This document shows, piece after piece, positions 1-5,587 of a stretch of DNA of 6,180 nucleotides. The position numbers and the translations under genes are program-made. The DNA is taken from contig JAFVTZ010000116.1 of the NCBI GenBank assembly GCA_017502965.1, positions 1 through 6,180 on the forward strand, in the 5' to 3' direction. Every line of letters starts with the position of its first letter. Position 1 is the first letter of the stretch. This stretch comes from Clostridia bacterium (GTDB taxonomy: Bacteria > Bacillota > Clostridia > Oscillospirales > Acutalibacteraceae). The notes beneath the pieces were generated by a model that worked only from the letters and a program-made list of their open reading frames with translations, searched no databases and was not told the DNA's origin.

Positions 1-61
1 CTCGGAGACGCCGGTACGGATAGATTTTCGGACAGGAGTTCGATTCTCCTCATCTCCACCA
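1..61 (+). ncRNA. ssrA: tmRNA (ssrA), 3' end only
   Basis: This is the 3' tRNA-like end of transfer-messenger RNA, which rescues stalled ribosomes by trans-translation. A T-arm is visible: 5-bp stem AGGAG (34-38) and CTCCT (46-50) around the 7-base loop TTCGATT. It is followed by the 3' acceptor strand CATCTCC (51-57) and an encoded ACCA (58-61). The CGGACAGGAG segment before the T-arm matches the usual tmRNA 3' end, and no anticodon arm precedes it as a tRNA would require. The 5' acceptor half, the tag-peptide reading frame and most pseudoknots lie upstream of the window. A factor-independent terminator follows at once. An ordinary tRNA is the alternative but fits poorly. Confidence 0.9.
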
Positions 62-94
62 AAAACCCTCTGACTTTTTAGTCTGAGGGTTTTT
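61..94 (+). terminator. Intrinsic terminator of ssrA
   Basis: CCCTC (66-70) pairs with GAGGG (85-89) and GACT (72-75) with AGTC (80-83), with one T-T mismatch and a TTTT loop. The A-run at 61-65 pairs with the T-run at 90-94, which is the U-tract. It directly follows the CCA end of tmRNA, so it ends that transcript. Confidence 0.88.
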
Positions 95-97
95 ACT

Positions 98-130
98 TTT
101 TAACTCTTCACTATTCACTTTTCACTCTTA
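98..130. repeat. TTCACT-rich dispersed repeat fragment
   Basis: A short tract built from TTCACT / ATTCACTTTTCAC units lies just after the ssrA terminator. ATTCACTTTTCA (113-124) recurs exactly at 5708-5719, and TTAACT precedes both copies (100-105 and 5702-5707), with a 7-base insertion in this copy. It appears to be a half-copy of the composite palindromic element at 5588-5769. No coding role is seen. The rest of the stretch to 205 has no clear promoter; the best -10-like match (TATTCT, 183-188) has a poor -35 and would place the start site inside the ribosome binding site. Confidence 0.5.
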
Positions 131-205
131 TCCATTCTTTTACTCTACACTGTTTTTTGTTGCTTAAATCGACATTTTATGTTATTCTTAAAAGGGTGAG
201 ATATT

Positions 206-646
206 TTGGAATTTATTATTTTGATTGCAATAATTGTTTTACTTTTAGTTCCTCTTGTATTGGCTATAAATATTCCGCTTTATAAAGAACATAAAGAGAC
301 AACCGGAAACATTATCAATTATGATTCTACAATGCGTAAATTTGTATATAAAATCTTCTCCACCAAAGAAGATATTATAAACCGATTACAACTTGCAAGC
401 AATTCGGTTGATTTATCCTTTACCTTTGATTTTGAACAATCTACAATTTTGATAAAAGACTTTACTTCTGACAGAAAATACTATTTTCAAATTCAGGAAT
501 GTAACGGTTTTTCAATCTTAAGATTAGAACAAGTAGAATTAATTGGTACGAGAAGTGACATACCATACAAACTTAACCCATTTTTTGTAAAAAAACTGAA
601 CGCAGAAATAATTCCGTTTTCACAGTACGGTATTAACTTAAAATAA
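206..646 (+). CDS. Small N-terminally membrane-anchored protein, unknown function
   Basis: I do not recognise a named family. The 146-residue product starts with a very hydrophobic segment (about residues 3-23), almost certainly one membrane helix or an uncleaved signal anchor. A mixed, mildly charged domain of about 120 residues follows, with a C-terminal stretch around YKLNPFFVKKL. No cysteine pair, metal-binding or catalytic motif stands out. I vaguely recall similar hypothetical proteins from Clostridia, which is memory and not a search result. The start is TTG at 206-208, chosen because AAAGGGTGAG (191-200) supplies a ribosome binding site with about 5 bases spacing and because translation from there gives the complete hydrophobic helix. 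The gene is alone on its strand between ssrA and the convergent 3D gene, and a terminator begins five bases after its TAA. Confidence 0.75.
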   Translation: MEFIILIAIIVLLLVPLVLAINIPLYKEHKETTGNIINYDSTMRKFVYKIFSTKEDIINRLQLASNSVDLSFTFDFEQSTILIKDFTSDRKYYFQIQECNGFSILRLEQVELIGTRSDIPYKLNPFFVKKLNAEIIPFSQYGINLK

Positions 647-650
647 ATTC

Positions 651-686
651 AAAAGCAGGTTGTCTTTAAAGACAGCCTGCTTTTTT
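651..686. terminator. Shared bidirectional intrinsic terminator
   Basis: AAAAGCAGGTTGTC (651-664) pairs with GACAGCCTGCTTTT (671-684) around a TTTAAA loop. There is one mismatch on the DNA, which is a G-U pair in the plus-strand RNA. A T6 run follows on the plus strand and TTTT closes it on the minus strand. It sits between the convergent genes ending at 646 (+) and 697 (-), so it can serve both. Confidence 0.9.
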
Positions 687-696
687 ATATCCTGAA

Positions 697-1776
697 TTAT
701 TCTAATATATAAACTTCCATATTACGCACACCGAAAGACTTACAAGCGCTTGCGGTTGACATAAACAGGTCAATTCCTGTAGGATGTTTTTTGATGAATC
801 CGCCTGTGTCTGCGGCTACGGCATAACCGTAGATAATCTTGCCGTCAGGAGATTTGATATAAAGTTTTGTGCCGTAAGGGATAACCTTGGGGTTAACTGC
901 TATATAACCCGGCTTCGGAGCAACACCTGTTGAACAGTTGTATCCTGTGTAGGTATAAGCAGTAGCACGAACGGTCATTTTAGACTTGAATTTAACAGGA
1001 TTTCCCTTTGCATCAAGTTCGATTTCCTTTTTAGGAGAAAGAACTGAAATTGACTTAACATCAGCACTGGTCTTAACTGATTTTATAATTTCTTTAGTGC
1101 CGACAACTTTTTTAGCGTTTACCGCTTCGGTAATAACAGTAGATGCTGTAACGGTTTTTCCCTGTGACACACCGTTTACGATTTTCTCTGTGTAACTAAC
1201 CTGTCTTACACCCTCGCTGCCCTTCTGGACAAGAGTTGTAACACCTTTATTTGTTTTGTCCGAATAAACAGTTTCGGTTTTGAAAGGTATTGCCTCGGTG
1301 TAATTTCCGTTTACATAGTCTACATCAACATAGTCGATATAAACAGTAGATGTGATTTCCTTATCAGCCGCAGGTTCAACAAAGTCAAACTCGTCAACAG
1401 TGTATCCTGCTGCATAAAGTGCATCCTCAACTGTACCGCCGCAGAAAACAACCTCTGTGGTCTTTTCTCCGCAGGTTACATATACGGGATAGGTATAAGC
1501 AATCTTTAAAGATGTTGTTCTGCCCTTTACATCAGTTTCGGTTACATCAAAATTCTGGGATTTAAGATTCAAATTAGAAAGCACTGACAAAGCATTGCTG
1601 CTGAGCGTGCGAACGGTATAAGATTTTTCACCGTCAAAAACATTTACAGTGTAAACCGAATTTCCGAGTAAAGTAACTGCCGCAATTGTTATAGCAGTAA
1701 GTACTGCCAAACAAGCCATGCGCATCTTTGTACCGGAGATGATTCCGGAAAGATTGTACTTTATTTTTTCTAACAT
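697..1776 (-). CDS. DUF348-G5-3D domain cell-wall protein (YabE-like)
   Basis: A 359-residue exported, probably membrane-anchored protein likely to act on peptidoglycan. Domains in order: short cytoplasmic N-terminus; membrane helix at about 20-38; two DUF348 (ubiquitin-like) repeats at about 44-80 and 98-140; a G5 domain at about 150-228; and a C-terminal 3D domain at about 267-358. The 3D fold is the double-psi beta-barrel shared with MltA-type lytic transglycosylases. Its typical motifs are present: TAYTYTG (272-278), IPYGTKLYI (299-307), AADTGG (321-326) with Asp323, and GIDLF (334-338) with Asp336. The position of the first of the three family aspartates is Asn295 here (AVNPKVIP). The architecture resembles Bacillus YabE, a relative of resuscitation-promoting factors. 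The ATG start has AAAGGAGT (complement of 1782-1789) five bases upstream. The exact substrate and enzymatic activity are inferred from family. Confidence 0.92.
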   Translation of the reverse strand: MLEKIKYNLSGIISGTKMRMACLAVLTAITIAAVTLLGNSVYTVNVFDGEKSYTVRTLSSNALSVLSNLNLKSQNFDVTETDVKGRTTSLKIAYTYPVYVTCGEKTTEVVFCGGTVEDALYAAGYTVDEFDFVEPAADKEITSTVYIDYVDVDYVNGNYTEAIPFKTETVYSDKTNKGVTTLVQKGSEGVRQVSYTEKIVNGVSQGKTVTASTVITEAVNAKKVVGTKEIIKSVKTSADVKSISVLSPKKEIELDAKGNPVKFKSKMTVRATAYTYTGYNCSTGVAPKPGYIAVNPKVIPYGTKLYIKSPDGKIIYGYAVAADTGGFIKKHPTGIDLFMSTASACKSFGVRNMEVYILE

Positions 1777-1817
1777 AAAATACTCCTTTGATCTGTGTGA
1801 TTTTCAGGACGTTGGCT

Positions 1818-1846
1818 ATTATATATAAAAAATGAGGTTATGTCAA
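1818..1846 (-). promoter_or_regulatory. Perfect-consensus sigma-A promoter of the 3D-domain gene
   Basis: Read on the minus strand, TTGACA (1846-1841) and TATAAT (1823-1818) are separated by exactly 17 bases. Both boxes match the vegetative consensus exactly. Transcription should start near 1811, giving a leader of about 35 bases that carries the AAAGGAGT ribosome binding site. An exact 12/12 match predicts strong basal transcription unless a regulator intervenes. Confidence 0.85.
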
Positions 1847-1880
1847 GGCAGAATTCGGGTGTGATTTTGTGCATTTTGCT

Positions 1881-1930
1881 CATAAAAGGTTACAAAATCT
1901 AAAAAGTTACAGGTTTGTAACCTTTTTATG
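1881..1930. repeat. Inverted repeat with GTTAC boxes, possible operator
   Basis: CATAAAAGGTTACAAA (1881-1896) is repeated in inverse orientation as TTTGTAACCTTTTTATG (1914-1930), with one extra T, around a 17-base spacer. A third GTTACA box (1906-1911) lies in the spacer in the same orientation as the left arm. The repeat is about 35 bases upstream of the -35 box of the 3D gene and about 170 bases upstream of the -35 box of the permease gene, so it could bind a regulator of either. The AT-rich stem could also be a remnant hairpin. The function is inference only. Confidence 0.45.
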
Positions 1931-2102
1931 CCGCACTTTTTTGACATTTTTTGCCAATTGACTTGTGCACTCCTACAAAAAAGCCACCGCATTGTGCAGA
2001 AAACGGCTTAAAATAGCCCTTTTTATACTAAAAGTGGTGTTTTTTTATGCCTTATAAAAAGGTCAACCACAAAATATCGTATGCCGAAAATATTAAAAAA
2101 AC

Positions 2103-2131
2103 TTTACAAACAGCCTGTACTGTGATATATT
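2103..2131 (+). promoter_or_regulatory. Sigma-A promoter with extended -10 for the permease gene
   Basis: TTTACA (2103-2108) and TATATT (2126-2131) are 17 bases apart, and TG at 2123-2124 gives an extended -10 (TGATATATT). Transcription would begin near 2138, leaving a leader of about 120 bases before the ATG at 2261. The boxes ATATCGTAT (2074-2082) and ATACGATAT (2134-2142) are inverse copies flanking this promoter. Confidence 0.7.
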
Positions 2132-2137
2132 TAATAC

Positions 2138-2260
2138 GATATGTCGCGTTATATATATTATATGTGTACCCTTATAATTTATGACACCTATCATATATAC
2201 GCGGTATATAGAAACTCTTATGCGGCAAACCGCTTTAAGGGAAAATGGAGGAATTTTAAA
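2138..2260 (+). promoter_or_regulatory. Long structured 5' leader of the permease gene
   Basis: The untranslated leader of about 120 bases contains two clear hairpins. One is TATATAC / GTATATA (2194-2210, GCG loop). The other is GCGG / CCGC with a CAAA loop (2222-2233), extended by CTTA / TAAG (2217-2239). A strong ribosome binding site, GGAGGAA (2247-2253), follows. No U-tract terminator and no purine-riboswitch or PyrR-site consensus could be matched, so this is only a possible regulatory leader. It contains no convincing short reading frame. Confidence 0.35.
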
Positions 2261-3631
2261 ATGAAAATGATCTACAACGTAGAAGACAAACCGAAGTTTG
2301 GTCAGGTTATTGTCTTCGCAATCCAGTAACTGCTTGCAATTATGGCGGCAACTTTGGTTGTTCCCGTAATTATAGGCAACGACATGAGCCCCGCAGCAGC
2401 ACTTTTCGGTGCAGGCATAGGTACTCTCGTGTATGTACTCTTCACAGCAGCAAAAAGCCCTGTATTTTTAGGCTCTTCATTCGCATTCTTGGGCTCAATG
2501 TCCGCAGCATTTGCAGGCGGCGTTTCAATGCAGCTCGGTTATCTCGGACTTATAATGGGTGCTGCATTTGCAGGTCTTGTTTATGTTATTATCGCCATTA
2601 TCGTTAAATTCGTAGGCGTTAACTGGATAAACAGACTTATGCCTCCTGTAGTTATCGGACCTACAGTTGCTATAATCGGTCTTTCTCTCGCAGGAAACGC
2701 AGTCGGCGACCTTCAGAAGGGCGGAATTTCAGATGTTAACGGTGCATCTGTTGCAAATCCTCTCCTTTGCATATTAGTTGGTGTTATAACCCTTATCGTT
2801 ACAATGTTATGCTCAACCTACGGCAAAAAAATGGCAAAACTCATTCCTTTTATTATAGGTATACTTGCAGGATATGCTGTTGCAGCCATTTTCACAGTTA
2901 TCGGTCAGGCAACAGATAATCTTGCTCTTCAGATAATCAATTTCTCTCATTTCTCAAATCTTGTAGCAAACGGAGTTAATCTTAACACCTTTATAGATTT
3001 CCCCGATTTCACATTCTTAACCGCTATCAAGGGTGCAGGCGAAATCTCAGGCGCTTATATCGGTACTATCGCTATGGCGTATATTCCTGTAGCATTCGTT
3101 GTTTTCGCTGAGCATATTGCTGACCATAAGAACATTTCTTCTATTATTGAAAGAGATTTGCTCGAAAAACCCGGTCTTCACAGAACTCTCCTCGGTGACG
3201 GCGTTGGCTCTATCGTAGGTGCAATTTTCGGCGGATGCCCCAACACAACTTACGGTGAGTCTGTTGCCTGCGTTGCTATCACAAGAAATGCATCTGTAAT
3301 CACTATAATCACTGCCGCTATCGGTGCTATTCTCGTTTCATTTATCACTCCTTTTGTGGCTTTCGTAAACTCCATTCCCCCTTGTGTAATGGGCGGCGTA
3401 TGTATGGCACTTTACGGATTCATCGCAGTAAGCGGTCTTAAAATGGTTCAGAAAGTTGACCTTGGCCGCAACAGAAATCTCTTTGTTGCTTCTGCAATTC
3501 TTATCGCAGGTATCGGCGGACTTTCACTTTCATTCGGCAAAATCACAATCACATCTATCGCTACCGCACTTATTCTCGGTATCATAGTAAACCTCATTCT
3601 TTCTAAAGAAAAAGAAGAGGAAGCCGAATAA
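2261..3631 (+). pseudogene. uraA: NCS2 uracil permease (UraA-like), interrupted by in-frame TAA at codon 23
   Basis: The gene encodes a nucleobase:cation symporter-2 transporter, most like uracil permeases (uracil-proton symport across the plasma membrane). The full frame is 456 codons and would give about 14 membrane helices. From ATG 2342, numbered as residue 1 of the uninterrupted part (429 residues), the family motifs are GSSFAF (45-50), AEH (256-258, with the substrate-binding Glu equivalent to UraA Glu241), PGLHRTLLGDG (277-287) and NTTYGE (301-306, with the second key Glu). The natural start is ATG 2261, with GGAGGAA at 2247-2253 and an N-terminus (YNVEDKPKFGQ) that fits the family. 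Codon 23 is TAA (2327-2329), where relatives usually have a polar residue such as Gln or His in the first membrane helix; CAA to TAA is the simplest origin. The remaining 433 codons are open and well conserved. It is either a recent pseudogene, a sequence error, or rescued by reinitiation or readthrough. Confidence 0.85.
2327..2344 (+). other. Premature ochre codon and nearest in-frame restart
   Basis: The context is GCA ATC CAG TAA CTG CTT GCA ATT ATG GCG. The stop is followed by C, which is generally a weaker termination context. The next in-frame ATG (2342-2344) lies 12 bases downstream, within reach of a terminating ribosome. No Shine-Dalgarno sequence precedes this ATG, so it is unlikely to be an independent start. 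A product begun here would lack the whole cytoplasmic N-terminus and the first part of helix 1. Confidence 0.8.
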
Positions 3632-3643
3632 ATCTTTATATGC

Positions 3644-3679
3644 AAAAACTCCTACCCGACGGGTAGGAGTTTTCTTTTT
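3644..3679. terminator. Strong bidirectional terminator between permease and AbrB genes
   Basis: A perfect 13-bp stem is formed by AAAACTCCTACCC (3645-3657) and GGGTAGGAGTTTT (3661-3673), with a GAC loop. On the plus strand TTTTCTTTTT follows. On the minus strand the stem ends in TTTTT. It lies between convergent genes ending at 3631 (+) and 3695 (-) and can terminate both. Confidence 0.93.
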
Positions 3680-3694
3680 GGATAAAATTGAATT

Positions 3695-3955
3695 TCAGTT
3701 TACTTCATCTTTAATTTCATAAAGTTTTTGAATACAGTTTCCGCAAATGGTATAGCCTTTGTATTTTATACTGTCTTCAAGCGTTTCACAAAACAAACAC
3801 GCAGGGTGATGCTTTCTGATGATGATGGTATCCCCCTCAACAGAAATTTCAACACTGTCAGTTTCGTTCTGAATATTGAGTTGCGAGCGGATTTCTTTTG
3901 GTATGACAATACGTCCCATTTTGTCAACCGCACGGATAATACCTGCTGTTCTCAT
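3695..3955 (-). CDS. AbrB/SpoVT-family transcriptional regulator with CxxC-CxxC tail
   Basis: An 86-residue DNA-binding protein. The N-terminal AbrB swapped-hairpin domain (about 4-48) carries the signature DKMGRIVIPKEIR (11-23). Arg8, Arg15 and Arg23 match arginines implicated in DNA contact in Bacillus AbrB, whereas the second Arg of the 'RR' pair is Ser24 here. The C-terminal part has C53-x2-C56 and C71-x2-C74, a likely zinc-ribbon-like or redox-sensitive module that would replace the AbrB oligomerisation domain. Such proteins act as dimers or tetramers on AT-rich promoters and typically control transition-state genes. The ATG start has GGAAGGTG (within the complement of 3962-3972) at good spacing. 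The gene lies 68 bases after pyk on the same strand, has its own promoter, and ends at the shared terminator. Targets cannot be told from sequence. Confidence 0.9.
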   Translation of the reverse strand: MRTAGIIRAVDKMGRIVIPKEIRSQLNIQNETDSVEISVEGDTIIIRKHHPACLFCETLEDSIKYKGYTICGNCIQKLYEIKDEVN

Positions 3956-3976
3956 AATGTAACACCTTCCTTAATT

Positions 3977-3991
3977 GTAGAAATATTCTAC
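3977..3991. promoter_or_regulatory. Palindrome over the AbrB-gene -10 box, candidate operator
   Basis: GTAGAA (3977-3982) and TTCTAC (3986-3991) form a perfect 6-bp inverted repeat around ATA. It spans the -10 hexamer (3985-3990) and the predicted start site near 3978, so a bound protein would block RNA polymerase. Outer AATTGT (3973-3978) and ACAATT (3993-3998) add partial symmetry. Autoregulation is plausible because Bacillus AbrB represses its own gene, but the binding protein is not shown. Confidence 0.45.
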
Positions 3992-4013
3992 CACAATTCC
4001 CAGAAAATGTCAA
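3985..4013 (-). promoter_or_regulatory. Sigma-A promoter of the AbrB-like gene
   Basis: On the minus strand, TTGACA (4013-4008) and TAGAAT (3990-3985) are 17 bases apart, and TGG just before the -10 gives an extended -10. The -35 box starts 10 bases after the pyk stop codon. Start near 3978 gives a short leader of about 20 bases containing the ribosome binding site. Confidence 0.8.
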
Positions 4014-4023
4014 TTAAATAAAA

Positions 4024-5439
4024 TCAAACAGTATCAACCTTAATAAGATTTGTATTTCCTGATTTGCCGTTAGTGACACCGCCTGTCATAACTATCTTGT
4101 CACCACTCTGAAGACCGAGAGTTTCTTTTGTGAGTTTAGCGGCGGTATAGAACAAAACATCGGTAGAGGTATAATTCTCGCACATAAGCGGAACAATACC
4201 CCAGGAAAGGGCAAGTTTGCGCCAGGTTTTCTCATCTGTGGTTATACCCATAATGCTGACATGCGGTCTGAATCGCGAAACCATTCGCGCTGTCATTCCA
4301 GAAAGCGAACAAACAGCAATAGCCTTGGCGTCAATATCTATAGCCATTCCGCAGGTTGCATGAGAAATAGCGTCAACCGTATTTTTGATTTTAAATTCAC
4401 GGTTTAAGAATCTCTTGGCATAATGTATATTCTGCTCTGTGTTTTCGGCAATTCTCGCCATAGTTTCAACTGCAAGTACAGGATAATTGCCAGCAGCAGT
4501 TTCACCTGACAGCATAATAGCGCTTGTACCGTCATAAACCGCGTTTGCAACGTCAGAAATTTCGGCTCTTGTAGGTCTTGCGTTATGAATCATCGACTCA
4601 AGCATTTCGGTTGCGGTTATAACTCTTTTACCGAGAAGTCGGCACTTTGTAATAAGTTGTTTCTGGATAGCAGGCAGTTCCTCAAAAGGTATCTCAACAC
4701 CCATATCGCCTCTTGCTATCATTATGCCGTCACATTCTTCGCATATCTCCTCTATATTATCAACACCCGAACGGTTTTCGATTTTCGCAATGATATCTAT
4801 ACCAGAAACACCGTTCTCGGCAAGAAATTCTTTAACATCCAAAAGGTCCTGCTTGCAGGAAACAAACGAACAGGCAATAAAATCGATATCATTCTGAACA
4901 CCGAAAAGAATATCCTGCTTGTCCTGCTCGCTGAGATACACCTGTTTGAGGGTTTTGTTCGGAAAACTCATACTCTTTCTGTCAGAAAGTTCTCCGCCTA
5001 CCACAACTTTGCAGATTACATCGGTTTCGGTCGTGCTTTCAACCTCAAAGGTTAAAAGTCCGTTATTAAGGAGAATTGTATCTCCCTTTAAAAGTTCGTG
5101 AGGCAGTTCCTTATAATTTACAGAAACCTTGGTTCCGTCCCCATCTATCTCCTCAGCGGTGAATATGAATTTCTGCCCTTTTTCAAGATTTATTCTGCCG
5201 TCCTTAAATGTCTTGATTCGGTATTCAGGGCCTTTAGTGTCAAGCATAATAGCAATAGGCATGCCAAGTTTTTCTCTCACCTTTTTAACAAGACGTATGC
5301 GCTCGCCGTGTTCCGCATAGGTATTATGCGAGAAATTCATGCGTGCTACATTCATTCCCGCAAGGCACATCTGGGTTATAGTTTCCTCATCTGTGCAGGC
5401 AGGTCCTATCGTGCAGACTATTTTTGTTTTTCTCAACAT
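4024..5439 (-). CDS. pyk: Pyruvate kinase
   Basis: Cytoplasmic pyruvate kinase, the last step of glycolysis: phosphoenolpyruvate + ADP gives pyruvate + ATP. From ATG 5439 the product is 471 residues, the usual short form; the extra C-terminal PEP-utiliser domain of Bacillus Pyk is absent. Motifs: KTKIVCTIGP at the N-terminus; RMNFSH (33-38); DTKGPE (67-72), opening the B domain (about 68-165); IIAKIEN with catalytic Lys219 and metal-ligand Glu221; ARGDMGVE with Asp245; ITATEML with Thr277; and LSGETAAGNYP (310-320). The C-terminal allosteric domain follows (about 350-471). ATG 5439 is preferred over the in-frame TTG 5451 because GGTGA (5449-5445) sits five bases before it and KTKIVCTIGP then falls where E. 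coli PykF has it. No terminator follows the stop, so transcripts may run into the AbrB-like gene. Confidence 0.97.
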   Translation of the reverse strand: MLRKTKIVCTIGPACTDEETITQMCLAGMNVARMNFSHNTYAEHGERIRLVKKVREKLGMPIAIMLDTKGPEYRIKTFKDGRINLEKGQKFIFTAEEIDGDGTKVSVNYKELPHELLKGDTILLNNGLLTFEVESTTETDVICKVVVGGELSDRKSMSFPNKTLKQVYLSEQDKQDILFGVQNDIDFIACSFVSCKQDLLDVKEFLAENGVSGIDIIAKIENRSGVDNIEEICEECDGIMIARGDMGVEIPFEELPAIQKQLITKCRLLGKRVITATEMLESMIHNARPTRAEISDVANAVYDGTSAIMLSGETAAGNYPVLAVETMARIAENTEQNIHYAKRFLNREFKIKNTVDAISHATCGMAIDIDAKAIAVCSLSGMTARMVSRFRPHVSIMGITTDEKTWRKLALSWGIVPLMCENYTSTDVLFYTAAKLTKETLGLQSGDKIVMTGGVTNGKSGNTNLIKVDTV

Positions 5440-5470
5440 CACATTCACCAACTTAAATTATTCTGATTTT

Positions 5471-5499
5471 ATTTTACCATTTATTGCTTTAGATTACAA
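5471..5499 (-). promoter_or_regulatory. Sigma-A promoter of pyk
   Basis: On the minus strand, TTGTAA (5499-5494) and TAAAAT (5476-5471) are 17 bases apart, with TGG directly before the -10 (extended -10). The predicted start near 5464 gives a leader of about 25 bases carrying GGTGA. From here to the palindromic element (5500-5587) I see nothing recognisable. Confidence 0.65.
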
Positions 5500-5587
5500 T
5501 ACGCATATATGTTAATTCTCTGTAAAATCCGCTTTTTTCAACTTAGCCTCTATGATAATATCAGATTGCATAAGTGCTGCTAATAGA

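Noticed and set aside
1..61. Ordinary tRNA 3' end
   Set aside because: No anticodon stem-loop can be placed upstream of the T-arm, whereas the CGGACAGGAG and CATCTCCACCA segments fit tmRNA.
1881..1930. WalR-type operator at the 3D gene
   Set aside because: The two same-orientation TGTAAC boxes on the minus strand are 17 bases apart centre to centre, not the 11 expected for the TGTWAH-N5-TGTWAH direct repeat.
2138..2250. Purine riboswitch or PyrR-binding attenuator
   Set aside because: The conserved purine-riboswitch joining segments (such as TTTCTACC) and the PyrR-site loop consensus were not found, and there is no U-tract terminator in the leader.
2141..2260. Upstream in-frame ATG (2141) extending the permease N-terminus
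   Set aside because: It lies at the predicted transcription start, has no Shine-Dalgarno sequence, and adds 40 residues unlike any NCS2 protein. ATG 2261 has GGAGGAA at good spacing.
2327..2329. TAA reassigned to glutamine in this organism
   Set aside because: Three other genes in the window end naturally at TAA with terminators close behind, and the conserved genes contain no internal TAA.
4585..5055. 156-codon plus-strand open frame opposite pyk
   Set aside because: It lies entirely antisense within the strongly supported pyruvate kinase gene and shows no domain or ribosome binding site of its own.
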